Below, piece after piece: positions 51,553 through 60,967 of a DNA stretch of 64,000 nucleotides. Below the pieces are notes generated by a model. That model saw only the letters and a list, made by a program, of their open reading frames with translations, was not told where the DNA came from and ran no database searches. How positions within the stretch are numbered: the stretch's first letter is position 1; the number at the start of each line of letters is the position of its first letter. Both the position numbers and the translations under genes were made by a program. The stretch comes from Serratia proteamaculans (GTDB lineage Bacteria; Pseudomonadota; Gammaproteobacteria; Enterobacterales; Enterobacteriaceae), in assembly GCF_008830365.1 (NCBI RefSeq), contig NZ_WBKI01000004.1, positions 1 to 64,000 of the forward strand, given 5' to 3'.

Positions 51553-52077
51553 ATGTTTGGCAATAGGGATTCGATCCTACCGCCGCTGGAGTGGTTATCT
51601 GCGCAACATCCTCCGGTGCCTGCCGCCATCAGCGACTGGCTGATGGAGCCCGGCTCCATGACGCGTCGCTTTGAACGCCACTGCGGGCGGGTGCACGTTG
51701 AGCCGCAGCGCGAATGTTTTTTGACCCGCGAGCAACTGGGTGAAGAGGCCGAACACCTGCCGGACAGCCCGCGCTATTGGCTGCGTGAAGTGGTGCTGTT
51801 GGGCGACAACCAGCCCTGGCTGCTGGGGCGCACGGTGATCCCGCAGGAAACGCTGACCGGCCCGGATCTGGCGCTGGTGGATTTGGGGACATTGCCGTTG
51901 GGCCGCTATCTGTTCAGCAGTGATGACCTGACCCGCGATTATATTCACATGGGGCGGCAAGATGAGTTGTGGGCACGCCGCTCCCGCCTGCGGCTGGCGG
52001 GTAAACCGCTGTTGCTGACCGAACTGTTTTTACCGGCTTCACCGCTGTACGCTGCGGGCAGTGTAGACCCTGAATAA
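51553..52077 (+). CDS. ubiC: Chorismate pyruvate-lyase
   Basis: UbiC converts chorismate to 4-hydroxybenzoate and pyruvate, the first step of ubiquinone synthesis. The 174-residue protein (165 in E. coli) has the [13 protein letters not shown] segment, [22 protein letters not shown] and the C-terminal LFLPASPLY. The start [15 protein letters not shown] at 51553 is chosen over an in-frame ATG 15 codons earlier that has no homologous sequence. ubiA follows after 17 nt. Confidence 0.94.
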   Translation: MFGNRDSILPPLEWLSAQHPPVPAAISDWLMEPGSMTRRFERHCGRVHVEPQRECFLTREQLGEEAEHLPDSPRYWLREVVLLGDNQPWLLGRTVIPQETLTGPDLALVDLGTLPLGRYLFSSDDLTRDYIHMGRQDELWARRSRLRLAGKPLLLTELFLPASPLYAAGSVDPE

Positions 52078-52094
52078 TGAGGAGAGGAAATACC

Positions 52095-52967
52095 TTGGAG
52101 GGAAGCGTGATTCAAAGCAAATGGCAGGCTTATAGCCATCTGATGCGCATTGATAAGCCGATTGGCACCTTACTGTTGCTATGGCCGACGTTGTGGGCAC
52201 TGTGGCTGGCGGGAAAGGGCGTACCGTCGCTGTCTGTCCTGGTGGTGTTTGTGGTCGGGGTCTTCATGATGCGCGCCGCCGGCTGTGTGGTGAATGACTA
52301 TGCCGATCGCGCCGTAGATGGCCACGTGAAGCGGACTGCCGGGCGGCCGATGCCGAGTGGCCGGGTGAGCGAGAAAGAGGCCAAGATCCTGTTTGTGGTG
52401 CTGGTGCTGATCTCGTTTGGGCTGGTATTGACGCTGAATGCGATGACCATCTGGCTGTCATTGGCAGCGCTGGCGCTGGCATGGGCCTATCCGTTCATGA
52501 AGCGGGTCACTCATCTACCGCAATTTGTGTTGGGCGCGGCGTTTGGCTGGGGCATTCCGATGGCCTATGCCGCCGTTAGCGAATCACTGCCGCTGAGCTG
52601 CTGGCTGTTGCTGCTGGCCAATATCTGCTGGACGGTGGCTTACGACACGCTGTACGCCATGGTTGACCGTGACGATGACCTGAAGATTGGCGTTAAATCT
52701 ACCGCCATATTGTTTGGCCGCTACGACAAACTGATCGTCGGTTTGCTGCAGTTCGCCACGCTGCTGTTGATGCTGTGGGTCGGCTATCTGACGCAGATGA
52801 GCGGCGCTTTTTATTGGTCGCTGTTGCTGGCAGGCGCTTTGTTTATCCATCAGCAAAAGCAGATCGCCACCCGCGAACGCGACGCCTGCTTTAAAGCGTT
52901 CCTGGACAACAACTACGTTGGGCTGGTGCTGTTTCTCGGCATCGCGTTGAGCTACTGGCAGGGCTAA
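52095..52967 (+). CDS. ubiA: 4-Hydroxybenzoate octaprenyltransferase
   Basis: UbiA attaches the polyprenyl tail to 4-hydroxybenzoate in the inner membrane. It has the two Asp-rich motifs of the family, [15 protein letters not shown] and [16 protein letters not shown], and about eight membrane segments. TTG 52095 is chosen as start: ggagagga lies 7 nt upstream, the product has 290 residues as in E. coli, and LEGSVIQSK aligns with its MEWSLTQNK. An ATG at 52077 overlaps the ubiC stop codon and lacks a ribosome-binding site, and a GTG at 52107 is a second alternative. Confidence 0.94.
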   Translation: MEGSVIQSKWQAYSHLMRIDKPIGTLLLLWPTLWALWLAGKGVPSLSVLVVFVVGVFMMRAAGCVVNDYADRAVDGHVKRTAGRPMPSGRVSEKEAKILFVVLVLISFGLVLTLNAMTIWLSLAALALAWAYPFMKRVTHLPQFVLGAAFGWGIPMAYAAVSESLPLSCWLLLLANICWTVAYDTLYAMVDRDDDLKIGVKSTAILFGRYDKLIVGLLQFATLLLMLWVGYLTQMSGAFYWSLLLAGALFIHQQKQIATRERDACFKAFLDNNYVGLVLFLGIALSYWQG

Positions 52968-52981
52968 CGACTGACAGCAAT

Positions 52982-53008
52982 AAAAAAGGCACCCGAGGGT
53001 GCCTTTTT
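52982..53008. terminator. Bidirectional terminator between ubiA and plsB
   Basis: ggcaccc and gggtgcc form a 7-bp stem with a short loop, flanked by an A run on the left and a T run on the right. It can stop transcription from both convergent genes. Confidence 0.92.
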
Positions 53009-53026
53009 CGTTTTAGTATCAGTGAA

Positions 53027-55492
53027 TTAGTCTTCTTTCACTTCCACTGCGGCCGTCTCCGGCAGGGCGTTGGTTTCCGCCGGCATGCTGACGCTTTCAA
53101 TGGTCAGCTTGATTTCCGGGGTAATCAAATCGCTCAGCATGTTGTACACCTCCATGGTGTGCTCACGGACCGCATCGCCGATGTCGTTGATGTAGCCTTC
53201 TTCACGCAGCGTCGCCACCAAGGTGGAGAACACCGCCTTGTCGAAGAACTCCGGCGCATTGATACCGTGCAGTACCGACAGGCGTTGGGCCATGATACGG
53301 CTCTCTTTCTCCAGTGCACCGCGGTTGATGCTCGGATTAGCGCTGAGGATTGACATGGTGATGGCATAGCGTTGCAGCGTTTCACGGACACCGGCGGCCA
53401 ACAGCTGTAGCGGCCGGATACGCGCTGGGTTCAGCGCCAGATCGTCGCCCTTGTCGCAGATCAGTTGCTGACGGATCATTTCATCGATCAGCGGTCGCAG
53501 CACTTCCGGCAGTTGTTCCTTATCGTTGTGCAGGAACAGCTCGGCCTTCAGCATCGGGTAAATCAGACTAATCTGCCGTAGCAGTTCGGCGCGCGAAACC
53601 CGGCGGTGGTGCATCACGATAGTGGCGATCAGCGAAGGCAGAACCAGCAGGTGATGGATATTGTTACGGTAATAGGTCATCAACACCGCCTGCTCGCGCG
53701 GCAGGATAATGATATCGCCGATGTTATCCTTCTCCACCTCGAACTTGTTCATGTTCAGCGCGTGGTCGAGCAACTCATCCGGCGTTTGGGTTGGCACGGT
53801 AACGTCGCTGGCATAAGGCACGTTGTGCATCAATTGCAGATAGCATTCCAACTGCTCAAGCAACTGCTCACGGGTCAGCGAACGCTGACGTGAGGCCAAG
53901 AGCGCCGTGGAACACAGGTTCATGGCGTTGGCAGCGGCAGCATTGTTGATGCGAACCATGATCTTGGCCGCCAGATCGTTGACCGTTGGCGTCAGCCAAC
54001 TTGGGCGCTGGGATTCGATCGGATCAATCGATTCACGCCACTGCGGCACATTCTGGTTCAGATAGGTAGTCAACGGCAACGGATCGCCGAAGTTGACGTA
54101 ACCTTGGCCAAGATTGCGCAGCTTGCGCAGGCCGCGCAGCATCTGCAGCAGGCTCTCTTTTTCCTTGGTCGCACCACGCAGCTCTTTGGCGTAGGTGCCC
54201 ACTTCCATCACGTGCTCGTAACCGATGTAGATCGGCACCAGTGTGATAGGGCGGGTACCGCCACGCAGCATCGCCTGAATGGTCATCGACAGGGTGCCGG
54301 TCTTCGGCTCCAGCAAACGTCCGGTACGGGAACGGCCGCCTTCGACGAAATATTCCACCGAGTAACCGCGGGTAAACAGCTCGCCGAGGTATTCGCGGAA
54401 CACCGTCGAGTACAGCTTGTTGCCTTTGAAAGTACGGCGGATAAAGAAAGCGCCCAGACGGCGGAAGATCGGCCCGGCCGGCCAGAAGTTGAGATTAATG
54501 CCGGCAGCAATGTGCGGCGGCACCAGACCCTGGTGATACAGCACGTAGGACAGCAGCAGGTAGTCCATGTGGCTGCGGTGGCAGGGCACATAAACAATCT
54601 CGTGGCCGTCCTGCGCCAACTGACGCACGCGTTCGGCGTTAGTGACGTTGATGCCTTGATACAGGCGGTTCCAGGTCCAGCTCAGCACGCGATCGGAAAG
54701 GCGCACCGTCTCGTAAGAGAAGTCGGCAGCGATCTCTTCCATCAGCGCAATGGCATTCTGCTGGGCTTTTTCGTGGGAAATCTTCTTGCTGCGAGCCTCG
54801 TCTTCGACCGCTTTTTCGATCGCCTTGGACGCCAACAGCTTGTTGAACAGGTCCTGACGGGCCGGCAGGCTTGGACCGACGGCGGCCAGACGCTGACGCG
54901 AGAAATGCATGCGCGCCACGCGTGCCAGTTTTTGCGCAATGATTTTGTCCGTACCGTGTTCAGTCGCCATGCGGCGCAGCGAAACAGTATTGGAGAAACG
55001 GACAAAGCTGTCGCGGCCGAGCCACAGCACGGCGAAGAATTTCTGGACGCCGTTCAGCAGACGCAGATGCGGGGTGCCGTGACCTTCGCGCCCCGGAGAG
55101 CGGCCGAACATCACCGAGACCGGCAACATCTGAATGTCGAGGTCCGGATTACTGCGATGCAGATCCAGATAGTCGTGGAACAGTTTTACCGACTCTTCTT
55201 TCGGCGTGTAGTAACGGAATACGCGCGGGCCGTCGTGAATAAACACGTGGCTGGGCAGCACGGTACCGTCTATCTCCAGCGGATTGAGGGGATCGGGCAG
55301 ATCTTGCGCCAGGCACTGGGTGCGCAGCGTCAGTAAATCCGCCTTGGAATTATAAGGTAAAACGTACAGAATCGGCCGTGAGGGATCCAACCCTAACTCC
55401 GTGACCGGATCTGAAGGGATAACCTTACTTCTTACCAACAGTTTGAGTGGTAAATTCAATAGTTTATAATAAATTTTACGCCAACCTGACAT
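53027..55492 (-). CDS. plsB: Glycerol-3-phosphate 1-O-acyltransferase PlsB
   Basis: PlsB acylates glycerol 3-phosphate at sn-1, the first step of phospholipid synthesis at the inner membrane. The 821 residues (807 in E. coli) contain acyltransferase block [15 protein letters not shown], the [12 protein letters not shown] block, and block [13 protein letters not shown] followed by [12 protein letters not shown]. The start [16 protein letters not shown] at 55492 matches E. coli; 12 extra in-frame codons upstream are dropped. It is divergent from dgkA, as in E. coli. Confidence 0.96.
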   Translation of the reverse strand: MSGWRKIYYKLLNLPLKLLVRSKVIPSDPVTELGLDPSRPILYVLPYNSKADLLTLRTQCLAQDLPDPLNPLEIDGTVLPSHVFIHDGPRVFRYYTPKEESVKLFHDYLDLHRSNPDLDIQMLPVSVMFGRSPGREGHGTPHLRLLNGVQKFFAVLWLGRDSFVRFSNTVSLRRMATEHGTDKIIAQKLARVARMHFSRQRLAAVGPSLPARQDLFNKLLASKAIEKAVEDEARSKKISHEKAQQNAIALMEEIAADFSYETVRLSDRVLSWTWNRLYQGINVTNAERVRQLAQDGHEIVYVPCHRSHMDYLLLSYVLYHQGLVPPHIAAGINLNFWPAGPIFRRLGAFFIRRTFKGNKLYSTVFREYLGELFTRGYSVEYFVEGGRSRTGRLLEPKTGTLSMTIQAMLRGGTRPITLVPIYIGYEHVMEVGTYAKELRGATKEKESLLQMLRGLRKLRNLGQGYVNFGDPLPLTTYLNQNVPQWRESIDPIESQRPSWLTPTVNDLAAKIMVRINNAAAANAMNLCSTALLASRQRSLTREQLLEQLECYLQLMHNVPYASDVTVPTQTPDELLDHALNMNKFEVEKDNIGDIIILPREQAVLMTYYRNNIHHLLVLPSLIATIVMHHRRVSRAELLRQISLIYPMLKAELFLHNDKEQLPEVLRPLIDEMIRQQLICDKGDDLALNPARIRPLQLLAAGVRETLQRYAITMSILSANPSINRGALEKESRIMAQRLSVLHGINAPEFFDKAVFSTLVATLREEGYINDIGDAVREHTMEVYNMLSDLITPEIKLTIESVSMPAETNALPETAAVEVKED

Positions 55493-55641
55493 AACAACGT
55501 GAAGCCTCTTGTTAGCAATGCGCCGCAAGCATACCAGAATCCGGGTAGCAGATCTGTGGTGTTGGAAAACCGAGAGCCGGGAGCGTTTCCTGGCTTAGCC
55601 TGTTTAATTATGACTTACCTCTGCGAAAGGCACTAAAAAAC

Positions 55642-56010
55642 ATGACAAAGCAAGCAACCGGCCTGACCCGTATTATTAAAGCTGCCGGCTACTCTTATAA
55701 AGGCTTTTCCGCCGCCTGGCAGCACGAAGCGGCATTTCGCCAGGAATTGGTGGCGACGGTGCTGGCTATCATACTGGCGATTTGGCTGGACGTGGGTGCG
55801 ATAGCGCGCATTTTACTGATCGGATCGGTGTTTCTGGTGATGATCGTCGAGATACTGAATAGCGCGATTGAAGCGATTGTCGACCGGGTGGGCACCGAAC
55901 ATCACGAGCTTTCTGGTCGGGCAAAGGATATGGGCTCGGCGGCGGTCTTGCTGGCGATTATTCTGGCGCTGTTTGTCTGGGGTTCGGTGCTGTGGCAGCA
56001 CTTTGCCTGA
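55642..56010 (+). CDS. dgkA: Diacylglycerol kinase
   Basis: DgkA phosphorylates diacylglycerol to phosphatidate, recycling the by-product of membrane-derived oligosaccharide synthesis. The 122-residue protein (E. coli also 122) has three membrane helices. The family signature E-x-LNSAIEAIVDRVGTEHHELSGRAKDMGSAAV is present as EILNSAIEAIVDRV and GRAKDMGSAAV, with the catalytic Glu in NSAIEAIVD. An upstream AAGG lies near the ATG. It precedes lexA by 121 nt. Confidence 0.96.
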   Translation: MTKQATGLTRIIKAAGYSYKGFSAAWQHEAAFRQELVATVLAIILAIWLDVGAIARILLIGSVFLVMIVEILNSAIEAIVDRVGTEHHELSGRAKDMGSAAVLLAIILALFVWGSVLWQHFA

Positions 56011-56086
56011 GTGGGGGAGTTCTGTTGCGACGCGGGTCGCTAATCCCTGATTTTTATTCACTCTTCAGTTCCCAAGCCGCACTTAC

Positions 56087-56102
56087 CTGTATATACTCAC
56101 AG
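56087..56102 (+). promoter_or_regulatory. LexA box 1 of lexA
   Basis: ctgtatatactcacag fits the SOS consensus CTG-N10-CAG and is identical to the first LexA box of the E. coli lexA gene. Confidence 0.95.
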
Positions 56103-56107
56103 CAAGA

Positions 56108-56123
56108 CTGTATAAACAAACAG
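56108..56123 (+). promoter_or_regulatory. LexA box 2 of lexA
   Basis: ctgtataaacaaacag fits CTG-N10-CAG and lies 21 nt downstream of box 1, two helical turns away, so two LexA dimers can bind the same face. The start codon of lexA is 9 nt further on. Confidence 0.93.
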
Positions 56124-56131
56124 GGGGCGGA

Positions 56132-56740
56132 ATGAAAGCACTAACTACCAGACAGCAAGAGGTCTATGATCTGATTCGCGATCATATTTCGTCCACTGGC
56201 ATGCCGCCAACGCGCGCCGAAATCGCCATGCGTCTGGGGTTCCGTTCGCCAAATGCCGCAGAAGAACACCTGAAAGCGCTGGCGCGTAAAGGCGTCATCG
56301 AGATTATCTCCGGCGCTTCGCGTGGTATTCGCCTGCTGATGGAAGATGAAGAAGGTTTACCGCTGATTGGCCGCGTAGCCGCCGGTGAGCCGCTGTTGGC
56401 GCAACAGCATATCGAAGGGCACTACAAGGTCGATCCTTCCCTGTTCAAACCAAGCGCGGATTTCCTGCTGCGGGTCAACGGCATGTCGATGCGTGACATC
56501 GGTATTCTCGACGGCGATCTGCTGGCGGTGCATAAAACCCAGGACGTGCGTAATGGCCAGGTCGTCGTGGCGCGCATTGAAGATGAAGTCACGGTTAAGC
56601 GACTGAAAAAACACGGTAACGTAGTTGAACTGCTGCCGGAAAACAGCGAATTCCAGCCGATTGTGGTCGATCTGCGTCAGCAGAATTTCACCATTGAAGG
56701 TCTGGCGGTCGGTGTGATCCGCAACGGCGATTGGGTTTAA
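56132..56740 (+). CDS. lexA: SOS repressor LexA
   Basis: LexA represses the SOS regulon and cleaves itself when RecA filaments form. The 202 residues equal E. coli. The N-terminal winged helix-turn-helix spans about 1-70, the cleavage bond is Ala84-Gly85 (GRVAAGEP), and the catalytic dyad is Ser119 and Lys156, all at canonical positions. Two LexA boxes overlap its promoter. dinF follows on the same strand, but the gap is enlarged by a palindromic repeat. Confidence 0.98.
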   Translation: MKALTTRQQEVYDLIRDHISSTGMPPTRAEIAMRLGFRSPNAAEEHLKALARKGVIEIISGASRGIRLLMEDEEGLPLIGRVAAGEPLLAQQHIEGHYKVDPSLFKPSADFLLRVNGMSMRDIGILDGDLLAVHKTQDVRNGQVVVARIEDEVTVKRLKKHGNVVELLPENSEFQPIVVDLRQQNFTIEGLAVGVIRNGDWV

Positions 56741-56774
56741 TCCCCACGCTTGAACACCGTCCTCTGATTTAAGT

Positions 56775-56792
56775 CGCCCCAGCTCTGGGGCG
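56775..56792 (+). terminator. lexA downstream hairpin
   Basis: cgccccag and ctggggcg are perfect complements with a 2-nt spacer, 34 nt after lexA. There is no T run, so read-through into dinF is expected, in line with the lexA-dinF operon. Confidence 0.5.
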
Positions 56793-56812
56793 ATGTCATA
56801 TCTGATTCACTA

Positions 56813-56939
56813 TATACCCTATAGCTTTCAAGTTGCAGCTAGGCGGCCAACTCGCTCATCCCCAGGCGCTTACTCAGGTAAGTAACTGGGGTGAGCAAGT
56901 GCAGATAACAACGCTGCAACTTGAAAGATGACGGGTATA
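56813..56939. repeat. 127-bp palindromic intergenic repeat between lexA and dinF
   Basis: The outer ends tataccc (56813-56819) and gggtata (56933-56939) are inverted. Inside them ctttcaagttgcagc (56825-56839) is the perfect 15-bp reverse complement of gctgcaacttgaaag (56913-56927). The centre, tcatccccag to ctggggtga, folds too, with cttact/aagtaa-type pairing at the tip. The whole unit is a long cruciform-like element of the kind dispersed between genes in Yersinia and Serratia genomes. It ends 17 nt before the dinF start codon. Confidence 0.85.
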
Positions 56940-56956
56940 CACGGGAACATTTCACT

Positions 56957-58303
56957 ATGCGCCTGCTTTCTGCCTTCACCAGCGATACCGATAAAGCCCT
57001 GTGGCGCCTTGCGCTGCCTATGATTTTTTCCAATATCACCGTGCCATTGCTTGGGCTGGTGGATACCGCGGTGATCGGCCACCTCGATAGCCCGACCTAT
57101 TTGGGCGGTGTAGCTGTGGGCTCCATGGCGACCAGTTTCCTGTTTATGCTGCTGTTGTTCCTGCGTATGAGTACCACCGGACTGACCGCACAGGCGCTGG
57201 GGGCGCAAAATCCGCAGGGGCTGGCGCGTGCCTTTATGCAACCGTTGCTGCTGGCCGTGTTGGCCGGGATGGCCATTGTACTGCTGCGCTATCCGCTGAT
57301 TGAGTTGGCGCTAAAAATCGTCGGTGGCGACGGGGCGGTGCTGGAGCAGGCTCGGTTATTCCTCGAGATCCGCTGGCTAAGTGCCCCGGCGGCGCTGGCC
57401 AATATGGTGATCCTGGGTTGGTTGCTTGGCGTGCAATACGTGCGTGCGCCGGTGATCCTGCTGATTGTCGGCAATCTCCTGAATATCGTATTGGATATCT
57501 GGCTGGTGATGGGGCTGGGTTGGAACGTGCAGGGGGCCGCGACGGCGACCGCTATCTCTGAATATGCCACGTTGCTGCTGGGGTTAGGGCTATCCTGGCG
57601 AGTGATGCGTATACGCGGTATTTCTGTGCCGATGCTGCGCCAGGCCTGGCGCGGTAATCTGCGACGTCTGCTGGCGTTGAATCGCGATATTATGTTGCGT
57701 TCATTGTTGCTGCAATTGTGCTTTGCTTCGCTGACTATTTTCGGTGCCCGGCTTGGCGGCGAGGTGGTCGCGGTAAATGCGGTGTTGATGAATTTGCTGA
57801 CCTTTACGGCTTACGCGCTCGACGGTTTTGCCTACGCGGTGGAAGCACATTCGGGCCATGCCTATGGGGCCCGTGACGATAGCCAACTGCGTAAAGTATG
57901 GCGCGCGGCTTGCCGGCAGGCCTGTCTGGTGGCGTTGGGCTTTGGCCTGCTCTATGCCGTGGCCGGCCAACAAATTATTGCGGCGTTGACCTCTTTACCG
58001 GAGCTGCGTGCGCTGGCGAACCACTATTTGCCGTGGCAGGTGGTGCTGCCATTGGTGGGGGTATGGTGCTATTTGCTGGACGGCATGTTTATTGGTGCCA
58101 CACGCGGTGCAGAAATGCGTAATAGCATGGCAGTGGCGGCGGCTGGCTATGGCCTGACGCTGTTTACCCTACCGGTACTGGGCAATCATGGGCTATGGCT
58201 GGCGCTGGCGGTATTTCTTTCACTGCGTGGCATCGCACTCGGTTGGATTTGGCATCGCCACAGAGTGGATGGGACCTGGTTTGCAGCGGATTCGGCACGA
58301 TAA
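56957..58303 (+). CDS. dinF: MATE-family efflux protein DinF
   Basis: DinF is an SOS-induced multidrug/toxin extrusion (MATE) family membrane protein. The 448 residues have twelve membrane segments; ALWRLALPMIFSNITVPLLGLVDTAVIGHL begins the first half and LLALNRDIMLRSLLLQLCFASL the second. The start MRLLSAFTSDTDKALW at 56957 matches the E. coli N-terminus in position; 12 upstream codons that run into the palindromic repeat are dropped. Expression probably comes from the lexA promoter through the repeat element. Confidence 0.94.
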   Translation: MRLLSAFTSDTDKALWRLALPMIFSNITVPLLGLVDTAVIGHLDSPTYLGGVAVGSMATSFLFMLLLFLRMSTTGLTAQALGAQNPQGLARAFMQPLLLAVLAGMAIVLLRYPLIELALKIVGGDGAVLEQARLFLEIRWLSAPAALANMVILGWLLGVQYVRAPVILLIVGNLLNIVLDIWLVMGLGWNVQGAATATAISEYATLLLGLGLSWRVMRIRGISVPMLRQAWRGNLRRLLALNRDIMLRSLLLQLCFASLTIFGARLGGEVVAVNAVLMNLLTFTAYALDGFAYAVEAHSGHAYGARDDSQLRKVWRAACRQACLVALGFGLLYAVAGQQIIAALTSLPELRALANHYLPWQVVLPLVGVWCYLLDGMFIGATRGAEMRNSMAVAAAGYGLTLFTLPVLGNHGLWLALAVFLSLRGIALGWIWHRHRVDGTWFAADSAR

Positions 58304-58606
58304 AAAGCAATAAATTATTAATTTTATTTATGTTTTTTATTCATATTAAGTTACATTTTCTTGAGCCAAATTGTTTCCGCTTACTTGCTGTTTTGTCGGA
58401 TTTTTTACTGAATTATATTTATTTTGTGAGTTTTTATCCTGACTTTTTCCTTTTTATCGCTATCTGTAGCTATAGTTAATCATGTGGCTGGCGGAATGAA
58501 TGGGAATGAGTATTCCTTTTGTTCTGGTCAATTGACCAATATTATTACTCAGTTAAGCCCAGCGACGAGTTTTTAAAACTGACTAATCACAGGTAACGGA
58601 GAGGTT
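58304..58606 (+). promoter_or_regulatory. AT-rich dinF-yjbJ intergenic region
   Basis: This 303-bp gap is strikingly AT-rich compared with its surroundings. It contains two short palindromes, ggaatgagtattcc (58503-58516) and tggtcaattgacca (58525-58538), within 110 nt of the yjbJ start codon. No credible coding sequence is present. It should hold the yjbJ promoter. Confidence 0.5.
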
Positions 58607-58816
58607 ATGAACAAAGATCAAGCCGACGGTAACTGGAAGCAGTTTAAAGGGAAAGTGAAGGAACAATGGGGCAAGCTGACCGATGACGATCTGACGGTCA
58701 TTGAAGGGAAACGCGAACAGCTTGTCGGTAAAATTCAGGAACGTTACGGCTACCAGAAAGAGGCGGCCGAGAAAGAAGTGAAATCCTGGGAAGACCACAA
58801 CAAGTATCGCTGGTAG
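58607..58816 (+). CDS. yjbJ: CsbD-family stress protein YjbJ
   Basis: A 69-residue hydrophilic, lysine/glutamate-rich protein of the CsbD family, starting MNKDQADGNWKQFKGKVKEQWGKLTDDD and ending WEDHNKYRW, very like E. coli YjbJ. It is abundant and stress-induced in E. coli but has no known activity. The ATG follows ggagagg by 5 nt, a strong ribosome-binding site. Its position between dinF and zur matches E. coli. Confidence 0.95.
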   Translation: MNKDQADGNWKQFKGKVKEQWGKLTDDDLTVIEGKREQLVGKIQERYGYQKEAAEKEVKSWEDHNKYRW

Positions 58817-58823
58817 CGCGATG

Positions 58824-58873
58824 GGCCGCAGCGGATTGCGGCCACAGGCTACTTTTAAAGGCCTGGCGTTTTT
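58824..58873 (+). terminator. yjbJ downstream stem-loops and T run
   Basis: A 7-bp stem ggccgca/tgcggcc (58824-58843) is followed by caggc/gcctg (58845-58865) and then gcgttttt. Together they probably terminate yjbJ. A further palindrome caggtac/gtacctg (58894-58913) sits before the convergent zur stop. Confidence 0.5.
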
Positions 58874-58923
58874 ATCCCCTTGACGCTATGGCGCAGGTAC
58901 AGGGAGGTACCTGAAAATCCAAC

Positions 58924-59436
58924 CTATTTCTTTTTGATGGCAATGCTGTGATCGTGTTCGCCACAGTCATGCTTGCTGTCACAGGCTTCTACCTCAACGC
59001 AACCCGCACACAGGCCATGGGCCTCCACCACGTTGTGACGCAGGACAAAACCAGACTCTTTCGCCAGTTTTTGCAGCGTCTCTTCGACCCCTTCGGTCGT
59101 CCGTTCGGTCACCTGACCACAGCGATCGCAGATAAACAGCGCGGAAGTATGCGTCGGCTGTTCGAAGTGATGGCACAACACGTAGCTGTTGGCTGACTCA
59201 ACCCGATGAATGAACCCCTGTTCCAGCAGGAAATCCAGCGCACGGTACACCGTTGGCGGTTTGGCCTGAGGTTCGGCGACGCGCAGCAGATCGAGCAGGT
59301 CGTAAGCGCTGATGGCACCGGGCTGCTGTGCCATCAGGCGTAACACTTCCAGCCGCTGCGGTGTCAATCGCACATTGCGTTGCTGACAGAGTTGTTCAGC
59401 CTGCGCCAGCAGCTTTTCCTGGGTGCTTGAGTTCAT
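58924..59436 (-). CDS. zur: Zinc uptake regulator Zur
   Basis: Zur is the Fur-family repressor of zinc uptake. The 170-residue protein (171 in E. coli) has the winged helix (NVRLTPQRLEVLRLM, PPTVYRALDFLLEQGF) and both metal sites: structural Cys103, Cys106, Cys143, Cys146, and regulatory His77, Cys88, His96, Glu111, all at E. coli numbering. The histidine- and lysine-rich tail is also like E. coli. The start MNSSTQEKLL at 59436 follows gggaaa; a start 13 codons upstream is not homologous. Confidence 0.96.
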   Translation of the reverse strand: MNSSTQEKLLAQAEQLCQQRNVRLTPQRLEVLRLMAQQPGAISAYDLLDLLRVAEPQAKPPTVYRALDFLLEQGFIHRVESANSYVLCHHFEQPTHTSALFICDRCGQVTERTTEGVEETLQKLAKESGFVLRHNVVEAHGLCAGCVEVEACDSKHDCGEHDHSIAIKKK

Positions 59437-59609
59437 GGCAAATTTCCCGGTACGTAAAAAAGCCGATTTTACCATGCTTCAGCCGAATCGCCGAGAGTTG
59501 GCCCCTTTTCCTCTGATATGGCGCACTAATCGACTGGTTTACCGCCTGCCGCCAGCCTGGATTGTGATGATGTTCACACTTGGCGGCTGAAGTCGGAGGC
59601 AGTCAATCC

Positions 59610-60368
59610 TTAGCTGGCGAGTGAGTGTTGCAAGCGACCCGCCAATGCGGCCAGATCCGGCGCGGGATTATGGCCAATCAGCATAAAGCCATGACGGCCA
59701 TCGGCCCAGTAGACTACGTTCATGCCCTGGCGGCGCTCGCTCTCTGCGGGCAGCGGCTTGCCCGATTGCTGAATGATGCACAATGCCAGCGCACCATACT
59801 GCGCATCCTGCCAGGTCAATTGAGCGATACGCCGATCGTCGTAAGCCAGCACGCGGGCGTTTTTCAACTCGGCGCCGCTCAGTATCAATTTCGGTGCCGA
59901 GAGGGCGATACCCAGTCGCTCGCCGGTTTGCTGTAACTGATGGGCGATCTGCGTTGCCGTGTCATTGTAGCCTGCCAGCGTTTCAGGTGTGTATAGCGCC
60001 ATATACTGGGCGACCAAACTGCGCCAGTTCTCTTCTGGCTGGCTGAGCTGTAAATAGGCGCGATCGCCTGCGATGCCGAGTGCCAAAAAACCGACGGCGG
60101 CGGCTATCAGGCCACGCCGGCTGACACCATGCTGCATTGCAGGGGCAGTAAGGGGGCCTTCGGCCCGCAGCCGTTGTACCGGCGCTTCATCAAGCAAAGG
60201 CTCAAATGCCTGCTTAAAGGGCAGGTTGCTGCGTGCCAGTAACGATAAACGCTCGGCCAGTGCCGGTTCGCCGCCCAGGCGCTGTTCCAGAAGCTGGCGC
60301 TGCTGTGGATCCAGTTGATTATCCAGGTAGGCGACCAACAGTTCATCCGCGGCGTAGGTTGAGCTCAT
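59610..60368 (-). CDS. Anti-sigma factor, membrane-anchored
   Basis: A 252-residue protein with a cytoplasmic N-terminal domain (about 1-80, DELLVAYLDNQLDPQQRQLLEQRLGGEP), one membrane segment (about 85-105, LIAAAVGFLALGIAGDRAYL) and a periplasmic C-terminal domain. The layout is that of anti-sigma factors, but the zinc-binding HxxxCxxC motif is missing. Its ATG overlaps the stop codon of the sigma factor gene (ATGA), so the two are made in balance. It probably holds the sigma factor at the membrane until a signal arrives; the signal is unknown. Confidence 0.8.
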   Translation of the reverse strand: MSSTYAADELLVAYLDNQLDPQQRQLLEQRLGGEPALAERLSLLARSNLPFKQAFEPLLDEAPVQRLRAEGPLTAPAMQHGVSRRGLIAAAVGFLALGIAGDRAYLQLSQPEENWRSLVAQYMALYTPETLAGYNDTATQIAHQLQQTGERLGIALSAPKLILSGAELKNARVLAYDDRRIAQLTWQDAQYGALALCIIQQSGKPLPAESERRQGMNVVYWADGRHGFMLIGHNPAPDLAALAGRLQHSLAS

Positions 60369-60967
60369 GATTGTTCTCCTTTTGCCTGCGGGGAGCGGGC
60401 TTGCAGCACGCTATCGTTTGCCAATCTCAGGCGTGCCGCCGCCAGGCGGCTCATGATAGTGCCAATGGGAACGCCAAGCACCTCGGCGGCCTCACGGTAG
60501 GAAAGCTCCTCCACGTACACCAGAAACAGCGTGTTCCGCTGCGCTTCCGGCAGCCGGTTCACGCGTTGCATCACCTCATTAGCCCAAATAGGATCCTCAC
60601 TATTTTCTACCCCGGTCAGTTCATCGACGTCGACAAAACCTTTCCCTTGGCGGATATGCTGGGCGCGGATCTCGTTAAGCCAGATGGAGTGAAGAATGGC
60701 AAACAGCCAGCGGTCCATACGCGTCCCCACGGCAAACTGTGCGGCGCGCTCCAGCGCCCGCACACAGGTGGCCTGCACCAAATCGTCGGCAACATCCCGC
60801 CGGTGGGAAAGCACCAGGCCGTAGCGCCACAGGCGGGATAGATACTGGCCGATTTCGTTGCGGATTGCGTCGCTACTGATGTTAGCCTCCGGTTCGGCTA
60901 GATCATGATTCTGGGGGGTTATCGATGGCCGCAGCCAGATCGCGGTACTCTTCGCAGCCCGTGCCAC
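60365..60967 (-). CDS. ECF RNA polymerase sigma factor
   Basis: The protein has sigma region 2 (RDVADDLVQATCVRALERAAQF, MDRWLFAILHSIWLNEIRA) and region 4 (LPEAQRNTLFLVYVEELSYREAAEVLGVPIGTIMSRLAAARLRL), and nothing else, as in ECF factors. The 5' end is uncertain: GTG 60967 gives 200 residues but overlaps the upstream TPR gene by 65 nt and has no ribosome-binding site. A ggagg site at 60886-60890 would instead fit an unusual ATC start at 60880, giving 171 residues. It is the middle gene of TPR protein, sigma, anti-sigma. By analogy it activates its own operon. Confidence 0.85.
   Translation of the reverse strand: MARAAKSTAIWLRPSITPQNHDLAEPEANISSDAIRNEIGQYLSRLWRYGLVLSHRRDVADDLVQATCVRALERAAQFAVGTRMDRWLFAILHSIWLNEIRAQHIRQGKGFVDVDELTGVENSEDPIWANEVMQRVNRLPEAQRNTLFLVYVEELSYREAAEVLGVPIGTIMSRLAAARLRLANDSVLQARSPQAKGEQS

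Noticed and set aside
54104-55336. Plus-strand open frame of 410 codons opposite plsB
   Set aside because: Fully antisense to PlsB. It has no ribosome-binding site and its translation is low-complexity.
58195-58479. Plus-strand open frame after dinF with a hydrophobic tail
   Set aside because: Its first half is a shifted frame of dinF and its second half is AT-rich intergenic DNA that translates into hydrophobic residues by composition alone.
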